DNA from: JADJEI01 sp035328465 | Lineage (GTDB): Bacteria > Bacteroidota > Ignavibacteria > Ignavibacteriales > Ignavibacteriaceae | NCBI GenBank assembly: GCA_035328465.1 | Contig: DAOLIQ010000046.1 | Location: 1-25,896 of the forward strand | Length of the DNA: 25,896 nucleotides | Reading direction: 5' to 3' | Shown: positions 7,282 to 14,702 of the stretch, piece after piece | Position numbering within the stretch: position 1 is the stretch's first letter | How the letters are laid out: the number at the start of each line of letters is the position of its first letter | Translations under genes and position numbers: made by a program | Notes under the pieces: generated by a model | What the model saw: the letters and a program-made list of their open reading frames with translations, nothing else | Database searches by the model: none | Told to the model about the DNA's origin: nothing

Positions 7282-8868
7282 TTATTTCAACAATATCATC
7301 TTCTTTACCTGGCTAAAATCCTTTGCTTCAAGTTTGTAGTAATAAATTCCTGAAGAGAAGTTTAGAGCATTCCAGGTAATTGAATAATTTCCAATATTTT
7401 TATATTCGTCAAGGAGTACCGCAACTTCATTTCCGATTGCATCATAAACACTAATCCTAACATTGGAGGATTTAGGAATAGAGAATTTTATTTCGGTAAC
7501 CGGGTTAAACGGATTTGGATAATTCTGGCTAAGTGAATAAATCTGTGGAATAGTATTCTCGTTTTTAACATCAGTCGGATTGAATTTTTCAATTGCATCC
7601 TCGAGAAGTTTGTGAGTCAAACTTGTATTATGAATTCCGCGGCTTCCTTCACTAAGTGCTGCTTCATAATTATAAAGTGCAGCATTATAATCAAAGCCAT
7701 AAGAAGAATCGTGAGCCAGATCCGGATCAACAATCGCAAGCTTTGCTTCGAGTACAGCAAGTAAACTATCTGTTTTTGTTTGAACATATTCTAAATTGAA
7801 ATAGGAATCAACGTTTGTTGTATCAATTCCGGGTTCAGAATAGAAATCTTCACCGTGGCAACCAGCATCTGCACAAGCCTGGAACCTTGGGTTAAATGAA
7901 TGTCCGGTAGCATAACCGAAATCTCCGACACCGACATTATTTACATGGCAGTTGATACATCTTTCGGTAGCAACAAATGTATGTGGTGAATTAGAATAAG
8001 TCTCACCCGGATACTGATAACCAAAATTGGCTGTACCGCTCAAACATTCCGATGTAGCATGGTGTGGAGTTTCATAAATATTAACTTCTTCGGTTTCAAC
8101 AGTGTGGCATTCATCGCAAATAACGTGAGAGCCGGTGATGGGCAAACGAAGCTGTCCCTCGTTTTGATTACTGTGTGGATCGTGACAGGCAACGCAAGTG
8201 ATGTTTTGCATATCACCATCGGGTTCAAATGTGTAAGGATCATAATTTGGATCATCAAGATAAGCAACAAAATCCTGAGCGTGATGACATCGATAGCAAG
8301 CGCCCATTGCCGAACGATCTGTCCAATTTCCAATGAAAGATGGAAATGATGCATGCTTGGAAGTTTCCCATTCGTCATACGTTGGATGATGAGAATCAGT
8401 ATGACATCTACCGCAGTTTTCGGCAGAATAATCAGGAACATTTACAGTCACATTCCAGTGATCGCCGCTTAGAGTGCGTGAAGAAGTTCCGAGAGGATCG
8501 TGGCAGGTTTCGCACCCAACATTTTTAACCCGTGCAAAATTGTCCGGATCTGTAATTGTGTAGCCGCCGCCATCAACCGAGTCAACGTATTCATCAGCAC
8601 CGTAGTTGACTATTGATCTATCCCAGCCAGTGTTATGGCATTGTAAACAGTCATAACCATAATAAGGAAGATTCATGGAATCCTGCGCAATTGCATGTTT
8701 GGTATAAATCCAATCGTTATAAACCGGTGGTGCGCCGCCAGTGTTGTTGTGGCAAAATGCGCAAGTATTTGCCTGCCCTGGAACACCAGTTCCGAGGTAA
8801 TAATTTTGTGAATACGCAGTACTGAAAAGTAGTGTACTCACAAAAAGAACAGTAAAAAATTTTTTCAT
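7282..8868 (-). CDS. Secreted multiheme cytochrome (8 CXXCH + 1 CX4CH) with T9SS sorting domain
   Basis: A 528-residue protein with a signal peptide (residues 1-20, ending AYS before Gln21). Heme motifs are CAFCH (36-40), CLQCH, CETCH, CGRCH, CYRCH, CVACH, CDECH, CINCH and the CX4CH motif CADAGCH. A heme-free, alanine-rich region with few aromatics follows (about 350-440), perhaps helical. The last 84 residues form a type A T9SS sorting domain: SLSQNYPNPFNP, VYDAIGNEVAVLL, SSGIYYYKL and a KKMILLK end. So a holocytochrome matured in the periplasm would be exported through the T9SS to the surface or medium, which is consistent with T9SS moving folded cargo. It has its own terminator and a long upstream region with a palindrome at 8981-9005. 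The leader has only a weak ribosome-binding site. An extracellular electron-transfer role is inferred from location and neighbours. Confidence 0.9.
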   Translation of the reverse strand: MKKFFTVLFVSTLLFSTAYSQNYYLGTGVPGQANTCAFCHNNTGGAPPVYNDWIYTKHAIAQDSMNLPYYGYDCLQCHNTGWDRSIVNYGADEYVDSVDGGGYTITDPDNFARVKNVGCETCHDPLGTSSRTLSGDHWNVTVNVPDYSAENCGRCHTDSHHPTYDEWETSKHASFPSFIGNWTDRSAMGACYRCHHAQDFVAYLDDPNYDPYTFEPDGDMQNITCVACHDPHSNQNEGQLRLPITGSHVICDECHTVETEEVNIYETPHHATSECLSGTANFGYQYPGETYSNSPHTFVATERCINCHVNNVGVGDFGYATGHSFNPRFQACADAGCHGEDFYSEPGIDTTNVDSYFNLEYVQTKTDSLLAVLEAKLAIVDPDLAHDSSYGFDYNAALYNYEAALSEGSRGIHNTSLTHKLLEDAIEKFNPTDVKNENTIPQIYSLSQNYPNPFNPVTEIKFSIPKSSNVRISVYDAIGNEVAVLLDEYKNIGNYSITWNALNFSSGIYYYKLEAKDFSQVKKMILLK

Positions 8869-8980
8869 TTATAGCTCACTCATTTAATGAAACATGTTAA
8901 TTCAGTTTTTCATATACAAATCATGAACCAACATTGAAAATTCAAATTTGGAAAATATTAGCTAATTCACTTTCAAAATG

Positions 8981-9005
8981 GAGAATATTTTATATTAATA
9001 TTCTC
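8981..9005. promoter_or_regulatory. Perfect 9-bp palindrome in the divergent intergenic region
   Basis: GAGAATATT at 8981-8989 is repeated inverted as AATATTCTC at 8997-9005 with a 7-base spacer. It lies between the divergent starts of the nonaheme cytochrome gene (8868) and the exported-protein gene (9153). Symmetry, spacing and lack of a T run fit a dimeric-repressor or activator site better than a terminator. The binding protein is unknown. Confidence 0.45.
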
Positions 9006-9094
9006 TAATGAAAGAATCGGATAATTGATGACCATCAAGAATTTTTAGTTGTGAAATACAATTCGTTTAACGTGTAAATAACAACCGCGGCTAA

Positions 9095-9125
9095 TTTTTA
9101 GATAGGGTAAAATTATTTAACTTTG
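9095..9125 (+). promoter_or_regulatory. Bacteroidota-type promoter for the gene at 9153
   Basis: TAACTTTG at 9118-9125 is an exact TAnnTTTG -7 element; TTTT at 9095-9098, 19 bases upstream, is one base from the TTTG -33 element. Transcription would begin near 9132, about 20 bases before the ATG at 9153. Confidence 0.5.
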
Positions 9126-9152
9126 CGCAACAAAAACGAAAGAATAATAAAA

Positions 9153-9590
9153 ATGAAGTTTCAATTAACCTTAATGGCGTTACTCATCATTACAATGGTT
9201 GCGCCGGCGCAGGATCAGCATAGATGGAAACCTCTGCTGCTTAATGCAAATGATAAACTTTGGTACGATGCTTCAAATCTTGATACGGCGAATACTCAAG
9301 TAATGAATGTTTGGATACTTCAACTACATAAACCACCGTTACAATTCGAAGGCATTTCGGGCGATGTTTACCGTTCAAAAACTCTTTACACTATTGATAT
9401 GACCACTGTAAAATATGGAATCGCCAAAGTTGTTTACTTTGATGTGGAGAATAAAGAAATATATTCATACGATTATGAGCTTGAATCTGCACCGTTAGAA
9501 ATAAGATTTCCATATCCAGTTTTAGAAGGTTCATTTATGAATGAAGTGATTAAAGAATATTTTAAATTAAAAGGGGAGAGTATAAAATAG
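9153..9590 (+). CDS. Exported protein, possibly surface-adhesin E-like
   Basis: A 145-residue protein from the ATG at 9153. An in-frame TTG start at 9123 is possible but falls inside the promoter element and would put ten charged residues ahead of the signal peptide, so it is rejected. Residues 1-19 are a clean signal peptide (MKFQLTLMALLIITMVAPAQ). The mature part reads LWYDASNLDTAN, VMNVWILQLH, TVKYGIAKVVYFD and EIYSYDYELESAP, an all-beta pattern like small periplasmic proteins of the surface-adhesin E type; that family call is tentative. It has no Cys, lipobox or sorting domain. The next gene starts two bases after its stop, so the two are co-transcribed with the SET-domain gene. Function unknown. 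Confidence 0.65.
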   Translation: MKFQLTLMALLIITMVAPAQDQHRWKPLLLNANDKLWYDASNLDTANTQVMNVWILQLHKPPLQFEGISGDVYRSKTLYTIDMTTVKYGIAKVVYFDVENKEIYSYDYELESAPLEIRFPYPVLEGSFMNEVIKEYFKLKGESIK

Positions 9591-9591
9591 A

Positions 9592-9981
9592 ATGGGAGCT
9601 TATATGGATGTGGCAATTTTAGTCAAGAAGTCAGATATTCATGGCTATGGAATTTTCGCTGCGATTAATATACCTGCTGATTCAATTATTTTGAAAATTA
9701 AGGGCGAAGTTATTTCAGAGGAAGAATGTATCCTAAGAGAAGAGCGCGATAACAATGTTTACATATTTTGGTTCGATGAGAAAAAGTATATCGATACAAT
9801 TAATTCAGAAAAAATAAAATACATAAATCACAATTGTTCTTGCAATTGCGAAGTAATTGATGGCGATGATAATTCTCTCCTGCTAGTAACAACTACCGAT
9901 ATTACAGCAGGAGAAGAACTAACAATTGATTATGGATACGAAGAAATTTATGCGAATTGTCAGTGTCCAAAATGTGCGTGA
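9592..9981 (+). CDS. SET-domain protein lysine methyltransferase-like
   Basis: A 129-residue protein that is essentially one SET domain, the S-adenosylmethionine-dependent lysine methyltransferase fold best known from eukaryotic histone methyltransferases. Visible motifs are HGYGIFA (about 17-23), the cofactor-binding YINHNCSCNCEV (about 80-91, the NHxCxxN signature), and GEELTIDYGYEE (about 110-121) with the catalytic-region Tyr. A C-terminal CQCPKC resembles a shortened post-SET zinc motif. Two starts are possible: 9592, or 9604, which has a better-spaced GGGAG five bases upstream and would give 125 residues. There is no signal peptide, so it is cytoplasmic, unlike its operon partner. It ends four bases from the convergent typA stop. 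The target is unknown; small bacterial SET proteins of this type are mostly uncharacterised. Confidence 0.85.
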   Translation: MGAYMDVAILVKKSDIHGYGIFAAINIPADSIILKIKGEVISEEECILREERDNNVYIFWFDEKKYIDTINSEKIKYINHNCSCNCEVIDGDDNSLLLVTTTDITAGEELTIDYGYEEIYANCQCPKCA

Positions 9982-9985
9982 TTCA

Positions 9986-11827
9986 CTAAACTGACTCTGA
10001 TTCCTTTTGTCTATCAGCGAGCTTAGCTGCCTTCTTCTGCATATCATTTAAATATTTTTTTCGTAAACGAATCGAATTCGGAGTAACTTCAACGAACTCA
10101 TCGTCATTTATCCACTCGATTGCTTGTTCCAAACTCAAAATTCTGGGAGGTTCAAGTCTTATCGCTTCATCTGCACCCGAAGAACGCATATTAGAAAGTT
10201 GTTTGGTTTTTGTTACATTAACTCCCATATCATTGCTGCGGGAATTTTCACCTACGATCATGCCCTCATAAACTTGAGTTCCAGGTGAAATGAAAAAAAC
10301 AGCACGTTCCTGCAGCTTGAACATTGCATAAGCAGATGCCACTCCCCTCTCCATTGAAACCAGTGCACCTTTTAATCTTTGAGTTATTTCTCCTTTAAAT
10401 GGTTCGTATCCATGAAAATTATGATGCAGTATTCCTGTGCCTTTAGTATCAGTCATAAATTCCGAACGATAACCTATTAAACCGCGAGCAGGTATAATGA
10501 ATTCAACTCTGGTATTGTTGTTGAATGTAATCATATTTTTCATGTCTGCTTTTCGCTTGCCTAATTTTTCAATTACAATTCCGACAAATTCATCGGGCAC
10601 ATCAATTAAAACATGCTCCATTGGCTCAGAAACTACATCGGCAATTCTTTTTAAGATTACTTCAGGTCTGCTTAACTGAAGTTCATAATTCTCACGGCGC
10701 ATATTTTCAATTAGAATAGCAAGGTGAAGTTCACCTCTTCCGCTTACTTTAAATACGTCAGTAGAATCCGTCATTTCAACTTTAAGACTAACATTTGATT
10801 TTAATTCTTTACTTAATCTTTCATTGATGTTTCTTGTAGTAACATATTTACCTTCTAATCCAGCAAAGGGTGAGTTATTCACCATGAAGTTCATAGCTAG
10901 TGTTGGTTCATCAATAGTAACAAAATGCAGCTGGACAGGATTCGAGGGATTTGTAATCGTATCACCAATATCAACATCTTCTATTCCGGCAATAGCGCCA
11001 ATGTCTCCAGCAGTAAGTTCATCACATTCTATCCTTTTGATATTATCGAATGAGTAAAGCTTAGTAATCTTAGCATTAAATTTGTCTCTCTCGTGAGGAA
11101 TGACAAGAACGTTATCTCCTATTTTCAGTTTACCGCTGTTCACCCTGCCTATTCCGATTCTGCCTAAATAATCGTTGTAATCAATGGCTGAGATAAGCAT
11201 GGCAAATGGTTCTTTTGAAGTATCTAAGGGGGAAGGAATTTTTTTGGTAATTACTTCAAACAAAGGTTTCAAATCGGTACTTTCTTCGTCAAGAGAAACT
11301 TTCGCTATTCCCTGCTTGGCAATTGTATAAACAAAAGGGAAATCAAGTTGTTCGTCATTTGCACCAAGCGCAATAAATAAATCAAAAACTTCATTCAGAA
11401 CTTCATTTGGACGGGCATCTTTTCTATCAATCTTATTAATTACGACAATTGGTTTCAGGCCTAATTCTAGTGATTTTTTTAAAACAAATTTTGTTTGTGG
11501 CAGAGGACCTTCAGCAGCATCAACAAGAAGAAGCACTCCATCAACCATTCTTAATGTGCGCTCCACTTCACCGCCAAAATCAGCATGACCGGGAGTATCA
11601 ATAATATTTATCTTTATATTTTTATAATGAACGCTTAGATTCTTTGCAAGAATAGTTATACCTCGTTCACGCTCGAGCGTGTTCGAATCCATTATTCTCT
11701 TTTCGACTTGTTGATTTTCACGAAAGGCTCCGGTTTGTTTGAGCATGAAGTCAACTAATGTGGTTTTGCCATGATCAACGTGCGCAATTATAGCTATGTT
11801 TTTTATATCATTTCTTCGTTTAGTCAC
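9986..11827 (-). CDS. typA: Translational GTPase TypA/BipA
   Basis: A 613-residue translational GTPase of the EF-G superfamily that binds ribosomes and helps 50S assembly and stress or cold adaptation. The GTPase motifs are complete: AHVDHGKT (15-22), the ERERGITI switch with Thr58, DTPGH (77-81) and NKID (131-134). The C-terminal half has the BipA-specific RGLIGYRSEFMTDTKGTGILHH and GTQVYEGMIVGENSR (given as short motifs: RGLIGYRSEF, and QVYEGMIVGE). Length is normal for the family. The start is GTG at 11827, with AAGGA seven bases upstream; a good promoter lies at 11859-11889. The gene is convergent with the SET-domain gene, and no hairpin terminator is seen between the stops. Confidence 0.95.
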   Translation of the reverse strand: MTKRRNDIKNIAIIAHVDHGKTTLVDFMLKQTGAFRENQQVEKRIMDSNTLERERGITILAKNLSVHYKNIKINIIDTPGHADFGGEVERTLRMVDGVLLLVDAAEGPLPQTKFVLKKSLELGLKPIVVINKIDRKDARPNEVLNEVFDLFIALGANDEQLDFPFVYTIAKQGIAKVSLDEESTDLKPLFEVITKKIPSPLDTSKEPFAMLISAIDYNDYLGRIGIGRVNSGKLKIGDNVLVIPHERDKFNAKITKLYSFDNIKRIECDELTAGDIGAIAGIEDVDIGDTITNPSNPVQLHFVTIDEPTLAMNFMVNNSPFAGLEGKYVTTRNINERLSKELKSNVSLKVEMTDSTDVFKVSGRGELHLAILIENMRRENYELQLSRPEVILKRIADVVSEPMEHVLIDVPDEFVGIVIEKLGKRKADMKNMITFNNNTRVEFIIPARGLIGYRSEFMTDTKGTGILHHNFHGYEPFKGEITQRLKGALVSMERGVASAYAMFKLQERAVFFISPGTQVYEGMIVGENSRSNDMGVNVTKTKQLSNMRSSGADEAIRLEPPRILSLEQAIEWINDDEFVEVTPNSIRLRKKYLNDMQKKAAKLADRQKESESV

Positions 11828-11858
11828 AAATTTTCCTTGTAATAATTTTAGTGAGGTG

Positions 11859-11889
11859 CAAATATAAAGATGAATCGCCGGGTAACCAA
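11859..11889 (-). promoter_or_regulatory. Bacteroidota-type promoter of typA
   Basis: On the minus strand TTGG (11889-11886) is followed after exactly 19 bases by TATATTTG (11866-11859), a full TAnnTTTG -7 element. The predicted transcript start is about 25 bases upstream of the GTG start. Confidence 0.6.
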
Positions 11890-11928
11890 TTCAATTGCAG
11901 TTACGTAATTAGAGAAAAGCTTACTTTA

Positions 11929-12219
11929 TTAACTCTGTATTTCAGTATGAAGTGCAATTTCCTCAAGTATAGATGAAACCTTTAAACATTCCTGCATACT
12001 ACCTGAAAAAACAATAGCCTTCCCTTTAACATGTACTTCAAAAGCAAATGAACGGGCTTTTTCAAATGTACATCTTGTAGCTTTTATTAATTGAACTATT
12101 ACTTCGTCAAATGAATGCCAATCATCATTGTACAAAGCTACGCGCGATGCCAATCCAATATCAGCCTGCTCATCATTGATGATTTCTATTTTAGGTGTTT
12201 CGAATGTTTTTGTCGGCAT
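11929..12219 (-). CDS. clpS: ATP-dependent Clp protease adaptor ClpS
   Basis: A 96-residue adaptor that recognises N-degron substrates and hands them to ClpA/ClpC. The core is complete: RVALYNDDWHSFDEVI (26-41) with the Asn31-Asp32-Asp33 recognition loop, CTFEKA (50-55), and EVHVKGKAIV (61-70) with His63, corresponding to the N-end residue-binding pocket. It ends ALHTEIQS, as ClpS proteins do. The ATG at 12219 is preceded by a very AT-rich region without a strong ribosome-binding site. The gene is divergent from etfB, with 137 bases between starts, and lies upstream of typA on the same strand. The clp protease itself is not in the window. Confidence 0.92.
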   Translation of the reverse strand: MPTKTFETPKIEIINDEQADIGLASRVALYNDDWHSFDEVIVQLIKATRCTFEKARSFAFEVHVKGKAIVFSGSMQECLKVSSILEEIALHTEIQS

Positions 12220-12241
12220 TTATAAGTAAAATAATTTTTTT

Positions 12242-12270
12242 TTGTAAAAATATTAAATCTCTCCTATAAT
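12242..12270 (+). promoter_or_regulatory. Possible sigma-70-like promoter of etfBA
   Basis: TTGTAA at 12242-12247 and TATAAT at 12265-12270 are 17 bases apart. The -10 is perfect and the -35 matches four of six positions. No TAnnTTTG element is seen upstream of etfB. The region is very AT-rich, so chance is possible. Confidence 0.35.
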
Positions 12271-12356
12271 TCATCTATTATGAATACAGATTAATTGATT
12301 TTTCGACCTTCAATACCTATATTTTTTTTTAAAAATAAAATAAAATTGGAGTTCTA

Positions 12357-13109
12357 ATGAAAATAGCAGTTTGTATTAGTCATGTACCGGATACAGCAGC
12401 AAAAATAAATATCGGATCCGATCAAAAATCGATTGATCAGAACAGAGTAACTTATATAATTAACCCGTACGACGAATTTGGTATTGAAGAAGCATTGAAG
12501 CAAAAGGAAAAATTTGGAGGTGATTCCGAAGTAATTATTCTTAGTGTCGGCGGTGAAGCAAATAAAGAATCAATCCGAAAAGCACTTGCCATGGGTGCTG
12601 ACAGGGGAATTCTTTTAAAGGCTGAAAGTCTAAATGATTCATTTTCAATTGCTTCTATTCTTGCAGATGAGATTAAAGCTCTCGGATGTGAACTCGTTTT
12701 TTTCGGCAAACAATCTGTAGATTACGACAATTCCATTACAGGACAATTAACTGCCGAGCTGCTTAACTATTCTTGCATCTCTGTAGTAGTCAGTTTGAAT
12801 ATTGACGAAAATAAAGTTTTAGCGGAAAGAGAAATCGAAGGTGGTAAGGAAATAGTCGAATCAAAATTGCCAATTGTTATCACAACTCAAAAGGGATTGA
12901 ACGAGCCGCGATATGCCTCGCTGAAAGGTATCATGGCTGCAAAGAAAAAAGTAATCGAAGAGAAAACCGCTCTGGCTGTAAACAATTTGACCGAAGTAAT
13001 AAAAATGAGCCGCCCCCCCGCAAAGAAATCCGGCAGAATTCTTGGTTCGGATAGTTCTGCGGTACCCGAATTGGTTAAACTTTTACACGAAGAAGCAAAA
13101 GTAATTTAA
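12357..13109 (+). CDS. etfB: Electron transfer flavoprotein subunit beta
   Basis: A 250-residue EtfB, the AMP-binding subunit of the electron transfer flavoprotein, which takes electrons from acyl-CoA dehydrogenases or related flavoenzymes. The N-terminus MKIAVCISHVPD and the segment YIINPYDEFGIEEALKQKE are typical, followed by the nucleotide-binding AMGADRGILL region (about 78-87) and GKQSVDYDNSITGQLTAELL (about 119-138) with the family GxQ..D...GQ..A pattern. A GGAG ribosome-binding site precedes the ATG. etfA follows after 13 bases, so the two form an operon. No acyl-CoA dehydrogenase, quinone oxidoreductase or ferredoxin gene is adjacent, so the partner and whether this Etf bifurcates electrons cannot be told. 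Confidence 0.93.
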   Translation: MKIAVCISHVPDTAAKINIGSDQKSIDQNRVTYIINPYDEFGIEEALKQKEKFGGDSEVIILSVGGEANKESIRKALAMGADRGILLKAESLNDSFSIASILADEIKALGCELVFFGKQSVDYDNSITGQLTAELLNYSCISVVVSLNIDENKVLAEREIEGGKEIVESKLPIVITTQKGLNEPRYASLKGIMAAKKKVIEEKTALAVNNLTEVIKMSRPPAKKSGRILGSDSSAVPELVKLLHEEAKVI

Positions 13110-13122
13110 AGGAAAAAAATTT

Positions 13123-14091
13123 ATGATAAAAAATATTTTAGTAGTAATTGAACAGAGAGATGGTAAAGTTAAAAAATCTTCTCTCGAAGCTGTAAGTACT
13201 GCATCTAAACTTGCATCCGAAACAAATTCCTCTGTGCAAGCAGTTATTTTAGGTGGCGAAATTGAAAATTGTTCATCCGTAGCTGAGTATGGCATTTCAA
13301 AGATTAACCAATTCAGGAATAGTGATTTACAAAACTATTCACCATCTGGCCATACAAAAATCATTTCAGAATTTGCAAATGAATCAGACTCGGATTTAAT
13401 AATTATTCCTAATACATCTTTTGGAAAAGATCTCGCTCCGCGACTTGCAGCAAGACTTTCCGCCGGTTGTATTATGGATATTATTCATTTCGAAATTTCT
13501 TCAGAAGAGTTAGTCTGTCGAAGACCCATTTACGCAGGCAAAGCAATGCTTGATGTCAAATTTTTAAGTGATAAAAAAGTATTAACTCTGCGCCCGAATG
13601 TTTTTAAAGCTGAAAAACTTTCCGGAACATCTGCTGAAATAATTCTGAAGGAAGTTACTTCACCGGATTTGACAACACGTGTAACCGAAATAAAAAAATC
13701 CGAAGGTAAACTTGATGTTGCTGAAGCAGATATAATTGTTTCCGGAGGACGCGGTGTAAAAGGACCCGAGAATTTCCATTTAATTGAAGAACTTGCTGAT
13801 ACGCTTGGCGCAGCAGTAGGCGCATCCCGCGCTGTTGTTGATGCAGGCTGGAGATCTCATGGAGAACAAGTTGGACAAACAGGGAAAACGGTTTCCCCAT
13901 CCCTTTATATTGCTTGCGGAATTTCCGGAGCCATTCAACATCTGGCAGGGATGTCTTCTTCTAAATATATTGTAGCTATAAATAAAGATAAAGATGCACC
14001 TATTTTTTCCGTTGCTGATTATGGAATCGCCGGAGATCTTTTTGAAGTACTTCCAAAATTAACCGAAGAAATTAAAAAGATGCGTACGTAA
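13123..14091 (+). CDS. etfA: Electron transfer flavoprotein subunit alpha
   Basis: A 322-residue EtfA, the FAD-binding partner of EtfB. The FAD domain is complete: SGGRGVKG (207-214), GASRAVVDAGW (233-243), QVGQTGKTVSP (249-259), CGISGAIQH (265-273) and DYGIAGDL (299-306). The N-terminal half is the usual Rossmann-like domain. An AGGA ribosome-binding site lies just before the ATG. The pair most likely carries electrons in fatty-acid or amino-acid oxidation. Because this genome also holds a large cytochrome set, a link to the respiratory chain is possible, but nothing in the sequence shows it. The next gene starts 14 bases downstream with a TTG and may be co-transcribed. Confidence 0.94.
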   Translation: MIKNILVVIEQRDGKVKKSSLEAVSTASKLASETNSSVQAVILGGEIENCSSVAEYGISKINQFRNSDLQNYSPSGHTKIISEFANESDSDLIIIPNTSFGKDLAPRLAARLSAGCIMDIIHFEISSEELVCRRPIYAGKAMLDVKFLSDKKVLTLRPNVFKAEKLSGTSAEIILKEVTSPDLTTRVTEIKKSEGKLDVAEADIIVSGGRGVKGPENFHLIEELADTLGAAVGASRAVVDAGWRSHGEQVGQTGKTVSPSLYIACGISGAIQHLAGMSSSKYIVAINKDKDAPIFSVADYGIAGDLFEVLPKLTEEIKKMRT

Positions 14092-14105
14092 AACTTGGAG
14101 TAAGT

Positions 14106-14702
14106 TTGCATAAAATTCAATGTGAAATATTGGGGCTATCCACCAGCCCTGCTGCTGGTGGAGCCTATGCTCTTCTTCTTAAGGAGATAAATGGAAATCG
14201 AAGACTTCCTATAATTATCGGCCCTTTTGAAGCTAACGCAATTGCTCTTGAACTTGAAGGCAGCAAACCGCCCCGTCCATTAACTCATGATTTAATCAAA
14301 AACTTGATTGATAATCTAAGTGCTTCTGTCCTCGAAATTGTAATTGATGAATTAAAAGACAATACTTTCTACGCAAAAATAGTCCTTGAAATTGCAGGAT
14401 TGACAAATGAAATTGACTCTCGACCAAGTGATGCAATCGCACTGGCACTTCGAGCTAAAGTTCCGATTTATGTTAACGAAATTGTAATGGAGGTGGCATC
14501 ATTCACGCCCAATGAAGAGATTGAAGGCGAACAGGATGTTGAAGATTCGTATGATGCAGAGGACAAAGCAAAAACTCCTATCTCAAAAGAAGCCCTAATT
14601 GCAGCCTTGCAGGATAAATTACGTGAAGCATTATCAAGTGAGGATTATGAACGAGCCGCCAAAATTAGGGATGATATAAAAAGACTTACGAGCAATAATT
14701 AA
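14106..14702 (+). CDS. DUF151 (bifunctional nuclease-like) protein with C-terminal UVR motif
   Basis: A 198-residue protein. Residues about 1-135 form the DUF151 / bifunctional nuclease domain: LPIIIGPFEANAIALELEG (about 34-52), PRPLTHDLIKNL and SRPSDAIALALRAKVPIYV are the family hallmarks. An acidic linker follows, then a UvrB/UvrC-type helical hairpin (about 162-195) containing LREALSSEDYERAAKIRDDI. This two-part architecture is common in Bacteroidota. The start is TTG at 14106 with GGAG five bases upstream. The domain has been reported to cleave DNA and RNA in a plant homologue; the bacterial role is not settled. It follows etfA closely, and its stop codon overlaps that of the convergent DUF2851 gene in the shared bases TTAA (14699-14702). 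Confidence 0.88.
   Translation: MHKIQCEILGLSTSPAAGGAYALLLKEINGNRRLPIIIGPFEANAIALELEGSKPPRPLTHDLIKNLIDNLSASVLEIVIDELKDNTFYAKIVLEIAGLTNEIDSRPSDAIALALRAKVPIYVNEIVMEVASFTPNEEIEGEQDVEDSYDAEDKAKTPISKEALIAALQDKLREALSSEDYERAAKIRDDIKRLTSNN

Noticed and set aside
8040..8441. 133-residue minus-strand ORF inside the nonaheme cytochrome gene
   Set aside because: It is an out-of-frame shadow of a gene with nine heme motifs and a signal peptide; no features of its own.
9123..9152. TTG start for the exported protein at 9123
   Set aside because: It overlaps the TAACTTTG promoter element and puts a charged stretch before an otherwise clean signal peptide that starts at 9153.
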